Shown piece by piece: positions 10,377 to 21,920 of a stretch of DNA of 64,000 nt. The DNA lies in contig CM055095.1 in NCBI GenBank assembly GCA_029204225.1, forward strand, positions 77,943,488 to 78,007,487. The letters run 5' to 3'. A program made the translations under genes and the position numbers. The notes under the pieces were generated by a model, which made no database searches, was not told the origin of the DNA, and was given only the letters and a program-made list of their open reading frames with translations. The number at the start of each line of letters is the position of its first letter. The stretch's first letter is position 1. This DNA comes from Diphasiastrum complanatum. Lineage: Eukaryota > Streptophyta > Lycopodiopsida > Lycopodiales > Lycopodiaceae.

Positions 10377-13300
10377 ATCATCTTTGGAAGCTTGGAATTC
10401 ATTGAAGAAGCTTTATGAATCCAAGTCTACTTCTAGAGTGTTGACTCTAAGAAGGCAAATCTTCTTGTTTGCAAAAGAATGAAGAAAGTCCAAGTACTTT
10501 TGTTTTGAGAATGAAAGCATTGAATGATGAGTTAGCTTGCATAGATGAAAGCATTAAGGAAGGAGAGCTTATTCAAGTGATTCTTAATGGCTGTTGGATG
10601 CTCATGCTAACATTGTTCAAAGTATTGCTATTCAAAAGACTTTGCCAAATTTGATGGATCTTCAAGAGATCTTGATCAATGAGGAATATAGACTTCAAGC
10701 AAGAGGTGGATCTACATCGACACTTCAAGAGGATGCTATGTTCACAAAGGGAAAATTCAAGGGCAAAACCAAAAGCAAGTGGTCTAAAGGGCAAGATCAA
10801 GTGGCAAAAAGAAGGATAGATCAAAGCTCAAGTGCTTCTATTGTGGCATCAAAGGACACTTTGCAAGTGAGTGCTACAAGAAGAAGAGAGATCAAGGAGA
10901 CAAGCAAGGTAATCTTACTCTTGATGAGGATGGTTTGGATGTGCAAGATGTAAATGATGATGCTTTTGTGATGTCTTCATGTATGCTTGCTAATGATGGA
11001 GATCTAGATCCTTGGTGGATTGATAGTGGAGCAAGTTCACACATGACCTTTCACAAAGAGTACTTCACTTCTTTGTTGGCATATGGAGATGACAAGAGGG
11101 TGATCTACACGGCCAATGATGGTGAGTGTGCAATCAAAGGGATTGGCACAATTCCTATTTCTTTCTCTACAAATAGGAATGTTCATTTGGAGGATGTCTT
11201 GTTTATTCCATCTATTACCAAGAATTTGCTTAGTGTGAGTCAAATGCTAAGTAAGGGCCTCAAGGTGGAGTTTGATGGAGATGCTTGTTTGATCAAAAGG
11301 AAGGATGTCTTGATTGGAAAAGGTAAAAGACAAGGGAAGTTGTTCAAACTTGATGCTTGTGTTATTGCTAACCAAGTTGGATGTGTTGCAAGGGAGCAAA
11401 TTTCTATTCAAGAGGTTTGGCACAAAAGGATGGGACACCTCAACTTCAAGTCATTGGAGGTAATGGCAAGGAAGAAGGTTGTGATTGGTCTTCTAAGTTC
11501 CTCAAGTGATGACAAGCATGTTTGTGACTCTTGTGCTTTGTCTAAGTCACATAGACTACCTTATACTAGATCTATTTCTAGATCTACAAAGCCTTTTCAA
11601 CTTGTACATTCGGATATTCATGGATTTACTACAATTAGCAATAGTGGAGCTAAGATGTATGTAACATTCATTGATGATTTTAGTAGATTTTGTTGGATCT
11701 ATCTACTAAAGAGCAAGGATGAAGTGTATGATGTCTTTGTCAAGTTCAAGAATGCAAGGGAGAACCAATTCTCCACAAAGATCAAGTGCTTGAGAGGTGA
11801 CAATGGTGGTGAGTACATGTCTAACAAGTTCAAGGCCTTTTGTGATGAGCATGGGATCAAGAGGGAGTACACAACATCAAGGACCCCACAACAAAATGGA
11901 GTGGCTGAAAAGAAGAATAGAACTTTATGTGAAAGTGCTAAAGCTATGAGGTTAGTGCTAATCTTGACAAACCATTTTGGGATCAAGCTTTGTTGTGTGC
12001 CAATTTCTTGTGCAATAGGTGGCTGAGTGCTATTTTGGATGGAAGGACACCTTTTGAGATGCTATTCAAGAGGAGGCCGAGTGTCAACTTTCTAAGAACC
12101 TTTGGATGCACATGCTATGTCAACATTACTCTTGATGATAGGACCAAGGAGGATCCATCTTCAAGAAGAGGTATTTTTGTTGGATATAGTGAGGTGAGTA
12201 AAGCCTACAAGGTTTACATTCCTCTACTAACAAAGTGATTGTTGGTAGAGATGTCATTTTTGATGAGGGAAACATTCCAAAGGTGTCTTCAAGCATGATT
12301 GATGGTAAAGTAGATGGATCTAACATTCTTGATGTTGATGAGAAGGATTCTACTTTGGATGGTGGTGATGATGGACCTTCATCAAGTCAAAAGCCAAGGA
12401 GAACATCAAGAGAAAGACAAGTACCTTCAAGGCTCACATATGATCAAAAGGGTAAGCAAGTAGTTTCTGGAAATTATGTTGCTTTCCTAACCTCTTTGGA
12501 TGAGCCTACAAGTGTAGATCAAGCAAGGAAAGAAGAGGAGTGGATCCAAGCAATGGATCTTGAGTATCAAGCTCTTATGAAGAATGGAACATGGAGATTG
12601 GTGGAGTTGCCTAAGGACAAGAAAGCTATTGGATGCAAATGGATCTTCAAGGTGAAGACAAACCAAGATGGATCTATCAACAAGTACAAGGCAAGGTTAG
12701 TGGCAAAAGGATATGCTCAACAACAAGGAATTGACTATGATGAGACCTTTGCACCCGTGGCAAAGATGGTAAGCATTCGAGTCATCATTTCACTTGCTAC
12801 ACTTTATGGATGGGATCTATGGCAAATGAACATTTCAAATGCATTCTTGAATGGTGATCTTGAGGAGGAAGTATACATGGAGCAACCCGAGAGCTACATC
12901 TCATCAACAAAGCCAAATCATGTGTGTCTTCTACAAAAGAGTTTGTATGGCCTTAAGCAAGCACCAAGGAGTTGGTATGCTAAGCTTAACACTTTTTTAC
13001 TCTCTCAAGGCTTTGTTATGAGTGAGTATGATCATTCACTTTATTATAGGTTTGCTGGAAATGATGTTACCATCTTGCTAATCTATGTGGATGATATCAT
13101 CTTGAGTGGTGGAGACAATCAAGATGTGGAGGATATCAAGAATGCTCTTAAGAAGGAGTTTGAGGTGCATGATCTTGGTAATTTTCATTACAATTTAGGA
13201 ATAGAAGTCATTAGATCTTCTCAATCTACTTTCATTTGTCAAGAGAAGTATGCTAATTCTATTCTAGAAAGATTTCATATGGTAGATGCAAAAGCTATTG

Positions 13301-14042
13301 ATACACCTATGGAGTCTCATGTAAAGCTTACTATAAGAGGTAATGAAAGATCCTTCAAGGACATTACTCTCTATAGAAAGCTAGTTGGTTCACTCATCTA
13401 TCTAACCATTACTAGACCTGATCTAAGCTATTGTGCTGGAAGATTGAGTCAATTCATGCAAGATCCTAGTGAGGAGCATTGGAAGCTAGGAAAGCGAGTT
13501 TTGAGGTACATCATTGGAACTCGAGATTTTGGCATATTGTATGAGGGATCATCACCTAATCTTTTTGGATTTTCAAATTCGGACTATGATGGAGATGTAA
13601 TGGATAGGAAATCCATTAGTTCTTATTGTATTTTCATAGGTGATGGAGCTATATCATGGATGTCAAAGAAACAAGCTACTATCTCATTGTCATCTAGTGA
13701 GGCCGAGTACAAAGCTCTTACACATTGCACAAAGGAGATGGTATGGATCAAGAGGATGATCAAGGATCTTCACTTGCTGGATTTTTCAGAGAGCCCAATC
13801 ATCTTTTGTGACAATCAATCAGCCCAAAGAATGGCATACAATCCTATCTTTCATGCTAGGAGCAAGCATATTGAGATACAATATCATTTTGTGAGGGAGC
13901 GAGTTGGAGCTTCAACATGTGTCTTCAAGGGAATGTGTAGCTGATATCTTCACCAAAGCATTGGGAAAAGACTTGTTCATGAAGCATAGGACTTCACTTG
14001 GAGTATTATCAAATTCTATGCTAAAACTAGTTGAAGAGGGAG
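10327..14042 (+). pseudogene. 5'-truncated Ty1/copia gag-pol (family B)
   Basis: Homology to other copia gag starts abruptly at about 10327 (M-N-V-T-N-E-L-L-K-E-V-G), so the 5' LTR, leader and N-terminal gag are missing. In order: gag to about 10890 with a CCHC zinc knuckle (C-F-Y-C-G-I-K-G-H-F-A-S-E-C, about 10829-10870); protease with W-W-I-D-S-G-A-S-S-H-M-T at about 11012; GAG-pre-integrase (W-H-K-R-M-G-H); integrase with H-S-D-I-H and R-G-D-N-G-G-E-Y; integrase C-terminal part; reverse transcriptase with YVDD near 13085; RNase H with the S-S-S-E-A-E-Y-K-A-L motif; and a closing A-D-I-F-T-K-A-L-G. Frameshifts lie near 10470-10600, 10890, 11980, 12235 and 13905, so the polyprotein is broken although most of it reads well. 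The pol frame at 12235-13944 is 569 codons long. Confidence 0.9.
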
Positions 14043-14692
14043 TGTGAAAGATTCAACTAGTTTCATCACATTTTGCAATATTTCCATATTTGGCATATTG
14101 AGGCCAAAACTTGTTTTAGACTTAGAGGTTGACTTTTCAAAGTTCATTAGTCTAAATTTCATTTAAATAAACACTTTTTGAAAGTGTGGGAAAGATAGAA
14201 TGCGAGTTTGAGTAGATTCAATTTAAATAAGTTGGGTACATTGAATCTAGACCCAAAATTGGTAGGGTTAGCATTTTGGTGGGAAAGCCAAGTGGCCAAA
14301 TAGGGTTTGGACCTGCTATAAAAGGATGTAACTCGTGGAGAGAGTCATCTTCTCTCTTCTCTATCTCATTTCATGCTTATACATGGTTCTCTTGGGTTCT
14401 ACTATCCATTGGTGCACTATCTTGGTGATTGCTTGCAATTCTATGTGTAGAATGATCTATATTTGTTATTTTTGGATCCACACGTGTGAAATACAGTAGC
14501 TTGTTGGTTTTGTACGGACAGCAACAGTACATAATCATTTCATTCAAGTTTGATCAAGTTCTATTGGTGTTTGCATCTCAAATTGTGTGTAGATGCTGAT
14601 TTTTCTACATTGGTGAAATTGGTAGTGTATTTCTCTTTCTAACCAAAGATCATTCAAGTAGATCGGATCTTAAGGATCTGAAATCTTTCACA
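14043..14692 (+). mobile_element. Copia 3' LTR (family B), 650 bp
   Basis: Follows a polypurine tract (GAAGAGGGAG). It starts TGTGAAAGATT and ends AATCTTTCACA, a perfect 11-bp inverted terminal pair. A TATA box (TATAAAAGG) is at 14317-14325 and a CACACGTGTG palindrome at 14479-14488. The start of the same LTR recurs on the minus strand at 27382-27290. No target duplication can be checked because the 5' end of the element is lost. Confidence 0.85.
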
Positions 14693-15107
14693 TTTTATAT
14701 CCTTAGAGGATTCCTTTCCTTGTTATTCAATTCATCTCAATTGTTAGCTTCGACTCAGATGTGCTTGCTTTGCTTGTGCGTTGATCATTCTATGATTCTT
14801 AAGCTTCTTTTGTGTCCGTAGATTTAAAGCCAGGGAAACATGCAAACTTGTTTAGTATGCTTTATTATAAGTTCCAGTCTGCCAGTCCCCAAACTTTTAG
14901 CAGCAACTCTACCCACAAATCCGCTTACTAATCCTCAAGTGCTTGTAGCTTAGGTAGCTCCATAGCAAGAACTGGGCCATAGTAGTTGCATGCATGAGCT
15001 TTGACGTTGTCAAAGGTTTCCACACATTTTTTTAGAGCTCCACGGTTTCAGGTGTGCAAATCATTTCAAGGTTTTTTGTCTTCTTTCGATCTGTGAGTGA
15101 GGTTTGT
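14693..15107. other. Intergenic, nothing recognised
   Basis: AT-rich flank between the family B LTR and the GAGTC minisatellite, with no open frame or repeat of note. Confidence 0.4.
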
Positions 15108-15402
15108 TGTGCGAGTCGTTTTTTGTGTTATGTGAGTCATTTTCGTGCTATATGAGTCATTTTTCGTTAAATTCTGAGTCATTACTTCTACCACTCTTGT
15201 CATTTTTTTGCGAGTCATCTTCTGTACGAGTCATCTGCGAGTCATCTTCAAGTACGAGTCCTCTGCGAGTACGAGTCATCTCCCACTCTTGCACGAGTCA
15301 TTTGCGAGTCATCTTCTATACAAGTCATTTTTTTTGCGAGTCATCTTCAAGTACGAGTCATCTCCCACCCTTGCACGAGTCATCTGCGAGTCTTATAATC
15401 TT
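15108..15402. repeat. GAGTCAT minisatellite
   Basis: About 17 occurrences of GAGTCAT/GAGTC in nearly 300 bases, arranged in higher-order units such as GCGAGTCATCTTCAAGTACGA and a CTCCCAC(C/T)CTTGCAC block that occurs twice. The plus-strand open frames here simply translate the repeat (C-E-S-S-S) and are not genes. Confidence 0.8.
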
Positions 15403-15735
15403 TGGAAGATTGGCAATTTTTAGTTTAAAAATTGACAATTTTTCTAAATGTTCTGATTGCATGTCAAAAGATTAAACAATACATTGTTTTTTCTTAGTAT
15501 TGAAATCATTTTCATGTCACTCAATGTGTTTTGAATCATAGCACAATGATATACATTAGTTTTGTAAATGGAATTTCATGTCTGGATACAATTTTAGTTT
15601 GGTAAGCAAGTTTACGTTGTCATGTACTTTTAGTACATTAGTGTTTATCAATGCAATACAATATCCATTGTAAGCTTTGTAGGCCTGAAAGGAGCTATTA
15701 GCCTTAAGAATAAGGTTGTTCCGAAAAGGAAGACC
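15403..15735 (+). repeat. Dispersed repeat copy 1 (LTR-like), matches 23583-23943
   Basis: Aligns by eye over its whole length with 23583-23943, from ATAATCTTTGGAAG to TTAGCCTTAAGA(A/G)TAAGG. It ends where gypsy reverse transcriptase begins (GTTGTTCCGAA at about 15717-15727). The second copy runs into a TATA/poly(A) arrangement, so this is probably LTR U3 sequence. Confidence 0.7.
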
Positions 15736-16280
15736 GGGAAGATCCGGGTTTGTCAAGACTATCGGAAGCTCAATGCTGGACTCGTAAAGATCATCATCCT
15801 TTATCTTTTACTGATATGATTCTTGATCAAGTTGTCAGAAATGAAAGATACAGCTTCCTTGATGGATTTTCTGGTTATAACAGGTTTCTATCCGAGAAGA
15901 GGACTAGTCCAAAACAACTTTTACAATTGATTGGGGTACTTACGCCTATCAGAAAATGTCGTTTGGACTGTGTAACACGCCAGTCACATTACAGAGAATG
16001 ATGATTGTTATTTTCCAAGAATATCTATGCGTATTCCCGGAGATATTTATGGATGACTTCTGTGTTTATAGCTTAGAAGACACTCATCTTTCAAAGTTGT
16101 GAAAGACATTGCAGAGATGCAGAGAGACTTCACTATGTCTTCATCCAGAGAAGTGTTATTGTGGCATGCCAGAAGGAATACTACTCATACACAGAATATC
16201 AAAAAGAGGAATTGAAGTCGATAAAGATAAGGTGGAAATAATGTTGTATGGTTTCACACGTGTGAAAAGTACATACACAG
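15717..16280 (+). pseudogene. Ty3/gypsy reverse transcriptase fragment
   Basis: Contains K-I-R-V-C-Q-D-Y-R-K-L-N, then D-M-I-L-D-Q-V and Y-S-F-L-D-G-F-S-G-Y, the fingers and first catalytic Asp region of gypsy RT. Downstream, in other frames, come a P-E-I-F-M-D-D-F-like stretch and Y-C-stretch remnants. Matches the minus-strand element at 57480-57155 almost base for base in places. Several frameshifts; both ends are cut, on the left by the dispersed repeat and on the right by an LTR fragment at about 16240-16300. Confidence 0.85.
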
Positions 16281-16600
16281 CCTCCAAGTCGATTTGATCC
16301 ACATAGAAGCAAGCTATTACTCTAGATGAACTTGCCCTCACTAGTATTTTCCAAAAACAAATTTTGCCAATGATCTTTGCAAGTTTTATGAATAAAATGG
16401 TCACTCTCTTACTCGGCTCACATGTGAAGAGTGCCACATCACTCAGATCTATCCATTTGATCCATCCTTGATCCTTATCCAAAGTTGACCTTCTAGAATA
16501 TGGCTAAAATCCAATGAGCTAGTCTCCTAGAATATAGGAATATTTCCTACAAAATAGGATCTAAGGAAAATGGTCAACTCTTATCTTCTAGAACTCTATA
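16240..16600 (-). mobile_element. Copia LTR fragment (same family as 32737-33270), inverted
   Basis: 16420-16590 is the reverse complement of about 32737-32900, nearly base for base. A CACACGTGTG palindrome lies at 16255-16264. More LTR-like sequence with degenerate palindromes (CACACGTGGG at 16773, GCACGTGTG at 16793) continues toward 16810, possibly another LTR piece. Confidence 0.75.
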
Positions 16601-16881
16601 CACACATGTGAACATCCACTTGCCATGTGGGAGCATTTACTCATGCACATGCAAGGATAAGCTAACTTCTAGGTGACTAATCAACTTGACTAAAAACTAG
16701 TCATATCATGTTCACACTTTGATTGATACAAAATCAAAGTAGATATTTACAAATATGAAAAGTACTTTCTTTCACACGTGGGAACAGGCTCCGCACGTGT
16801 GAAATTAGATCATGAACATTGTACTCATGATTGATCTTTATTTACAATAAAAAATGACAAGTGATAAGTGACAATTTTCAA

Positions 16882-18895
16882 CACATCTTGGTGACAATAG
16901 TACTCACACTATTGAAGGTGAAGCATTTTCAGCATGGTCAATTCAAACTACTATCAAAGGTCTTATATGTTCCTAAACTCTGCTTTTGCGTAGATTCCTC
17001 GTGATCTCAGGAAGAAGCTCGACTTCCAGACTATCAAATGTGTTTTCATCAGCTACACTACTTCAGATCAAGCCTACAAGTTGTTCGATCCCATCGAGTC
17101 GAAGATATTCACTAGCCGGGATGTCATCTTCATCGAAGATCAGTTTCAAGGCCTCAAAGGAAAAGGCAGTCCCCATGTAGCTGACCTGTCAGATTCTCCT
17201 GACACATTGAACTTTCCAATTTCTCAGTCAACTATTCCCATTGAAGGTCCAAGCTCTTCTACTTTTGATGAACAACAAATCAACGACGAACCAGTAGATG
17301 ATGATGTTACATTTTAGCAACTATAGTATGATGAAAATGATCAACTTCCTCTATTACCTAGAAGATTTTCAAGAACTAGCAAACTACCTAACTGGTATAT
17401 CGACAAGTCTGCAGCCTACCTTGTTCAAGAACCGACGTCTGTCCAAGAGGCACTCAGTAAGCCTGATTTCGATCTTTGGAAAGAAGCTATGGATAAAGAG
17501 TATTCATCTCTTATCAAGAACCAAACATGGACAATTGTCAAATTACCTGCTAGCAGAAACATAGTTGAATGCAAATGGATTTCAAGTACAATGCAAATGG
17601 AAGCATCAACAAGAGAAAGGCATGACTTGTCGCCCGAGGATTTTCTCAGGTATACAACGTTGATTACACTAAGACCTTCAGTCTAGTAGTCAAACGTTTT
17701 TCTATTCGACTTTTGCTATCATTTGCCACTGCAGCAAATTTGGAAATACATCAAATGGATGTACAGACAGCATATCTCAATGGACTTATTGAAGAAGACA
17801 TCTACATGGTGCAACCTGAAGGTTATATTATTGAGGGTAAACACAATCATGTGTGTAAACTCCATAAGGCACTTTATGGCTTGAAGCAATCTGCTCGACC
17901 ATGGTTTCAAAGGATCGATACTTTCCTTATTGATCATGGCTACACACCTAGCTCTTCATATTCAAACGTTTACTTCAAAGCAGTGCAGCAGTCTTTTATC
18001 ATTATCACTTTATATGTGGATGATACATTGCTTTTCAACAACCGTATTGATTTGATAAAAGAGGAGAAGACAATGCTATCTTCTGAATTCGACATGACCG
18101 ATCTGGGCGAAGCTCATTTTTGCCTTGGTATATAAATCCACAAAGACAGCAAATAGAAGTTGGTCTACATTACACAACAGAGGTACATCTACAACATGCT
18201 AGTCAGATATAATCTGATGAATTGCAAGTTAGCTCTCTCACCAATGGAACCAGGACTCAAATTGTCAAAGGACCAGTGTCCCCAAATGATTCATGAGAAG
18301 CAGCAGATGCGTGAGTATCCTTACCATTCTATTATAGGATCTCTTACGTACGCCATGATCTGTACTAGCCAGACATAGCTTTTGCAGTCAGCTCTCTCAA
18401 TCAGTTTATGACTAATCCTGGTATAACACATTGGAAAGCTCTTATCAGAGTCATGAGATATCTTTGAGCTACTATGGACTTTTGCATTTTTTATGGAGCA
18501 GTTGGCAACGACAAACTCAGTTTACTCAGTGGTTACACAGATGCAAGTTGGGCAGGAGATATAGACACTCGTAAATCCACTTCCGGATTTACATTCTTCC
18601 GCAACAATGGTCCAATTTCCTAGAACAGTCGCAAGCAATCTTCAATAGTTCTATCTTCCACTGAATTAGAGTATATCACAGCCTCTCAAGCTACAAAGGA
18701 GGCAATATGGTTGAGGAACTTACTCTCAGATATCGGTCTGAATCAATATGCTCCGACGACATTATTTTGTGATAGTATGTCATCGCTTTATCAGCCAACC
18801 TAGATTTCATTCCAAGAGTAAGCACATTGAACTGAAGTATCATTTCGTCCTAAGCAAAGTTCTCAATGAAGAGGTCAGATTGTAGTATTATAGAA
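16882..18895 (+). pseudogene. Internally deleted Ty1/copia pol (family related to 5737-8060)
   Basis: Starts within protease (L-G-D-N-S-T-H-T-I-E-G, then V-L-Y-V-P-K-L at about 16961). At about 16985 it jumps directly to the integrase C-terminal part (L-R-K-K-L-D-F-Q-T-I-K-C-V-F-I), so GAG-pre-integrase and the integrase core are deleted. Reverse transcriptase follows, with H-Q-M-D-V-Q-T-A-Y-L-N at 17749-17784 and a YVDD motif at 18013-18024. RNase H remnants run to about 18895 (D-A-S-W-A-G-D, then S-S-T-E-L-E-Y). Multiple stops. No LTR was recognised at either end. Confidence 0.85.
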
Positions 18896-19145
18896 CAATG
18901 TATCTTAATGCTCTGAGTAGAGCCTTCCAGCGAGGTAGGCCGAGATTTGACATAAACTGTGACAATGTGCTGATTGTAAATGCTAGATTAGGTTGAGTGC
19001 AGACCACGGAATACATGATCGATCTGATAGGAGTATTTGCACATATCTTTCTTCTCTGCATCGGTTGTCAAGCACATATCTTTTGTCCAGAGGTGAAATT
19101 TGCTTGCATCTGAAGTAAGCATTAGTTTTGTCCAGAATTCCCCTT
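18896..19145. other. Non-coding spacer
   Basis: No gene recognised. It leads directly into the GC-rich tandem duplication. The minus-strand open frame spanning 18988-19455 crosses the repeat and is a by-product of its GC content. Confidence 0.4.
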
Positions 19146-19500
19146 CTTGAATTCTAAAGCAAGCAGTAGCATGAACGATTCTGCCGCAATCGATGAGAGA
19201 TGAGAATCTCAGACCTGTCATTACGTAGGGGAAGGCCCGAACCCCTCGGCCCTTCCGTGCAGGTCGGGCCATGTCTTGAATTCTAAAGCAAGCAGTAGCA
19301 TGAACGATTCTACCGCAATCGATGAGAGATGAGAATCTCAGACCTGTCATTACGCAGGGGAAAGCCCGAACCCCTCGGGCCTTCCATGCAGGTCGGGCTC
19401 GAGGCTTCCGTGCAGGTCGGGCCCTGCCCTCGGGCGGGCTCCCGCCCTCGGGCAAGGGCCCTCCGTGGCAGGGCCTCCTCTCCCTCCCCCACCACTAAAG
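19146..19500. repeat. GC-rich 129-bp tandem duplication with hairpins
   Basis: Two units, 19146-19274 and 19275-about 19403, differ at only a few positions. Each ends in a GC-rich half with CATTACG(T/C)AGGGGAA(G/A)GCCCG, CCCCTCGG(G)CC and TGCAGGTCGGGC. The tail 19404-19480 repeats the TTCC(G/A)TGCAGGTCGGGC motif and adds GCCCTGCC ... GGCAGGGC, a strong foldback. The GC content is strikingly above the neighbourhood. A related block in inverse orientation lies at 63873-63975. Confidence 0.75.
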
Positions 19501-19696
19501 CATTATCAAAAAAATTTACCTTGATTTACCTCTCTTGTTTTGTTTACCTCATCTTCCTCGCTGCTTTTCACACTCTCCTCCTTTGTCGTTGTTTTCATGC
19601 TTCATCGTTGTTTTCACTCCATCGATCGTAGATGGACCACTTCCCCGCCATCTTTTGTTTCATGGAGCAGCCTGGAGCGACCAAGCAGAATCAAGG

Positions 19697-19806
19697 ATGA
19701 GGGCGCACCAGATTATGGCAGCAAAGGCGGACATAGAGGTGTTATGTTGCCAGAAGCTGTGCACTATCAGTACATGATGGAGCAACTAGAGAAGTACAAA
19801 AAATAA
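19697..19806 (+). other. Possible short coding exon or gene remnant, unrecognised
   Basis: Open stretch ending in a TAA at 19804-19806, rich in charged and polar residues and unlike the surrounding noise (G-A-P-D-Y-G-S-K-G-G-H-R-G-V-M-L-P-E-A-V, ending M-E-Q-L-E-K-Y-K-K). It could be the last exon or a retained piece of a gene. I do not recognise the family and see no convincing upstream exon. Confidence 0.25.
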
Positions 19807-20758
19807 AACTGTATCTCAACGTCTGTTGAGCCTTACCCTGAGCTATATAAGTTGTGTGACGTCTTGTGACTAAATTGCTTGTAGCATGAATCGTGTGAAA
19901 TCGTGAATGATTCTCTCTTTGATTTTGCGGTTGAAGACGATGCAGGAGTAATATTTTGCACATACTGAGAGTTATAACTCCTGATTGTAGCTGTTCCATA
20001 GCCAAACAAAGAATATTGATAGCTCCAGAACTCGTCGAAATTGCTGCTCATATTCAGCCTCACGTATATTCTGTACCTTTAAAAGGGACGTAGAGAGGAG
20101 AAGACGATACTAAGATAACAGCACCTTCGCCATAATTTTGCCCATAAAGTTTAAATTAATTGGATGCCCAAGTCTGAAGTATTCAGCTAATAAATGGGAC
20201 GTACTATAACGAGACATACTTGACCTTGAATATTTCTTGATTGTGCGTAGTCAGATCTGCAAATCATTTGAGGTCGGAAATCCATCACCATTATTGTAGG
20301 TAAGGTGGTAAAATTTTACTCTCATCAATATTGAGACCTGGGGTACCTACCTATTTCACACTATCGGACTAACCTCATGTACCACATGGAAAAACTTACT
20401 TACAAATTTTTTACCACCTGTGAAGTCACTGCCAGCATGTGAGATTGCTTTGGAGGGAGAGGAATTTATGACTAGACGAATTGTTTCAGCATTAGTAGTA
20501 GTGAAATATTCATCTAGATACTTTTAGGACAATTTGATGTATCTATGATGAAACTACGGACGTCGTCTTTGTGCAATTTAGGAACTACCGGTATGACATG
20601 AAATATACTAATTATAGCGGAATAAAAGCTCTCAGAACAATGATGTATGGACACTGAGCCAGTTTCTGGATGAAATTATAATATTTTACGGAACAATCTC
20701 TTCCACAAGACAGGAAGTTGTAAAGTACTCTAGTTCAGAGATATTTGGGGTTCTTCTC
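19807..20758. other. Intergenic, no gene recognised
   Basis: 3' side of the lipid-transfer-like gene. The minus-strand frames 20063-19742 have no domain. Nothing repetitive was noted. Confidence 0.4.
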
Positions 20759-20764
20759 TTTATT
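20759..20764 (-). terminator. Poly(A) signal of the lipid-transfer-like gene
   Basis: AATAAA on the minus strand, 25 bases after the stop codon of the coding sequence at 20789. Confidence 0.55.
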
Positions 20765-20788
20765 CTATATATTTCTGCTGATCTTGGT

Positions 20789-21106
20789 TTAGCAGTTGGC
20801 TTTGTTCACTGCGGCACTTCCGAGGAGCTGCACACACTTCTGCTTGACACTGTCCTGAGCCAAGAAGGTACATACACAGTTTGGAACTGGCACCGCTAAG
20901 ATGGTATTGCAGCAGGCAGCATCCACGTTCTTGCCCTCCAGCGTAGGAATGTTAGATCCGTCGGGGTAGCTAAGCGTACAAGGAGGCGAGAGAGCACCGT
21001 AGTTGCAAGCATTCTGCTGTCCAAGAGCCGCCGGTGCAGCCTGCAGAAAAATGATCAGGGCTAGAAGAAGACATAGGAAGGCAGGCACGTAGGATCTTTG
21101 AGCCAT
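20789..21106 (-). CDS. Non-specific lipid-transfer-like protein (eight-cysteine motif), secreted
   Basis: Predicted 105-residue secreted protein. The frame is open from 21163, but the ATG at 21106 (M-A-Q-R-S-Y) gives a standard signal peptide: a basic start, a leucine-rich core, and cleavage likely after A-L-G near residue 29. The mature part has eight cysteines in the order C, C, CC, C-V-C, C, C, with gaps of 8, 21, 10, 11 and 13 residues. This is the pattern of the plant LTP/2S-albumin/amylase-inhibitor superfamily, a four-disulfide helical fold that carries lipids in the apoplast. The gap between the second cysteine and CC is long (21), so it is LTP-like rather than a textbook type 1 or type 2 protein. 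Single exon, no defects. TATA-like and poly(A) signals are in place. The ligand cannot be told from sequence. Confidence 0.85.
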   Translation of the reverse strand: MAQRSYVPAFLCLLLALIIFLQAAPAALGQQNACNYGALSPPCTLSYPDGSNIPTLEGKNVDAACCNTILAVPVPNCVCTFLAQDSVKQKCVQLLGSAAVNKANC

Positions 21107-21206
21107 TCCAAAAAACGATAATGAAACTCCAAATCTCTCAAGCCTTCTTCTGGTTGGTAGCAAAGCTTGAATCGGATTGTTTCAGACTAGTGGCCAATCA
21201 TCAGGC

Positions 21207-21214
21207 TTAAATAC
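21207..21214 (-). promoter_or_regulatory. Putative TATA box of the lipid-transfer-like gene
   Basis: GTATTTAA on the minus strand, about 100 bases upstream of the ATG at 21106, leaving room for a 5' leader of about 70 bases. Confidence 0.4.
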
Positions 21215-21917
21215 AAAATTCAAGGCGCATAGAAACGCATCTGGACATATGGAGTTGATCCATCATCATATGTCATCATCCAAACATCACATAGCTGAAT
21301 TCTTATTCTGAGATTGATCCAGTCGTATAAATTCCAGTAATTGTCAGTTGCGTCTTCTTTGCGGATTCTCAAGATGACAAAAGCTAGAGGAGCGACTGAA
21401 AGATGCGTGCAGTCGCCATCTTTGAGCTGAGACTTTTTCTACATGATCTACTTTTGCGAGACAGTTGGGAAAATTCAAACTGTCCATGGATCAGAATGGG
21501 ATCTCTTGTCTTGCACGGCTATAATCAAAGCTAGCATTGTATGAGCTTTTTCATGGGCATGTAAATGTATGATCATGGACTTTTTATGATCATTTACCAT
21601 GCAAATGAACTTATGCCTTATATAATGATTTCTATAACCTTGACTCAACTATAACGGTGAAGATTCTTCAACATTTTAGACATGAATGATTTAAGTCATC
21701 TAAAAATTAAGATCAAACAGATGTTTAAAGTTTTGTGGCTCCGTTGAAGAGCCAACAAAGTTCTATCCTACTCTAAGCCGGTTGTCCGATCCTCTACCAT
21801 TATTATAGTTGCAATTTGTTGCTTTTGGCCACTTTGGCCATTCATGGCAACTTATAGCAACCCTTAACCTCCAAGTGCCATGTTGTATTCATTATTTCAC
21901 AACCATATTATTATAAG

Positions 21918-21920
<3 letters not shown>
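21215..21920. other. Upstream region, no gene recognised
   Basis: Non-coding DNA upstream of the lipid-transfer-like gene, running to the CT microsatellite. No open frame of note. Confidence 0.4.

Noticed and set aside
15104-15475. Plus-strand frame of 123 codons, serine-rich
   Set aside because: Translation of the GAGTCAT minisatellite.
18988-19455. Minus-strand frame of 155 codons, proline/arginine-rich
   Set aside because: Spans the GC-rich 129-bp tandem duplication; the repeated protein segment is just the DNA repeat translated.
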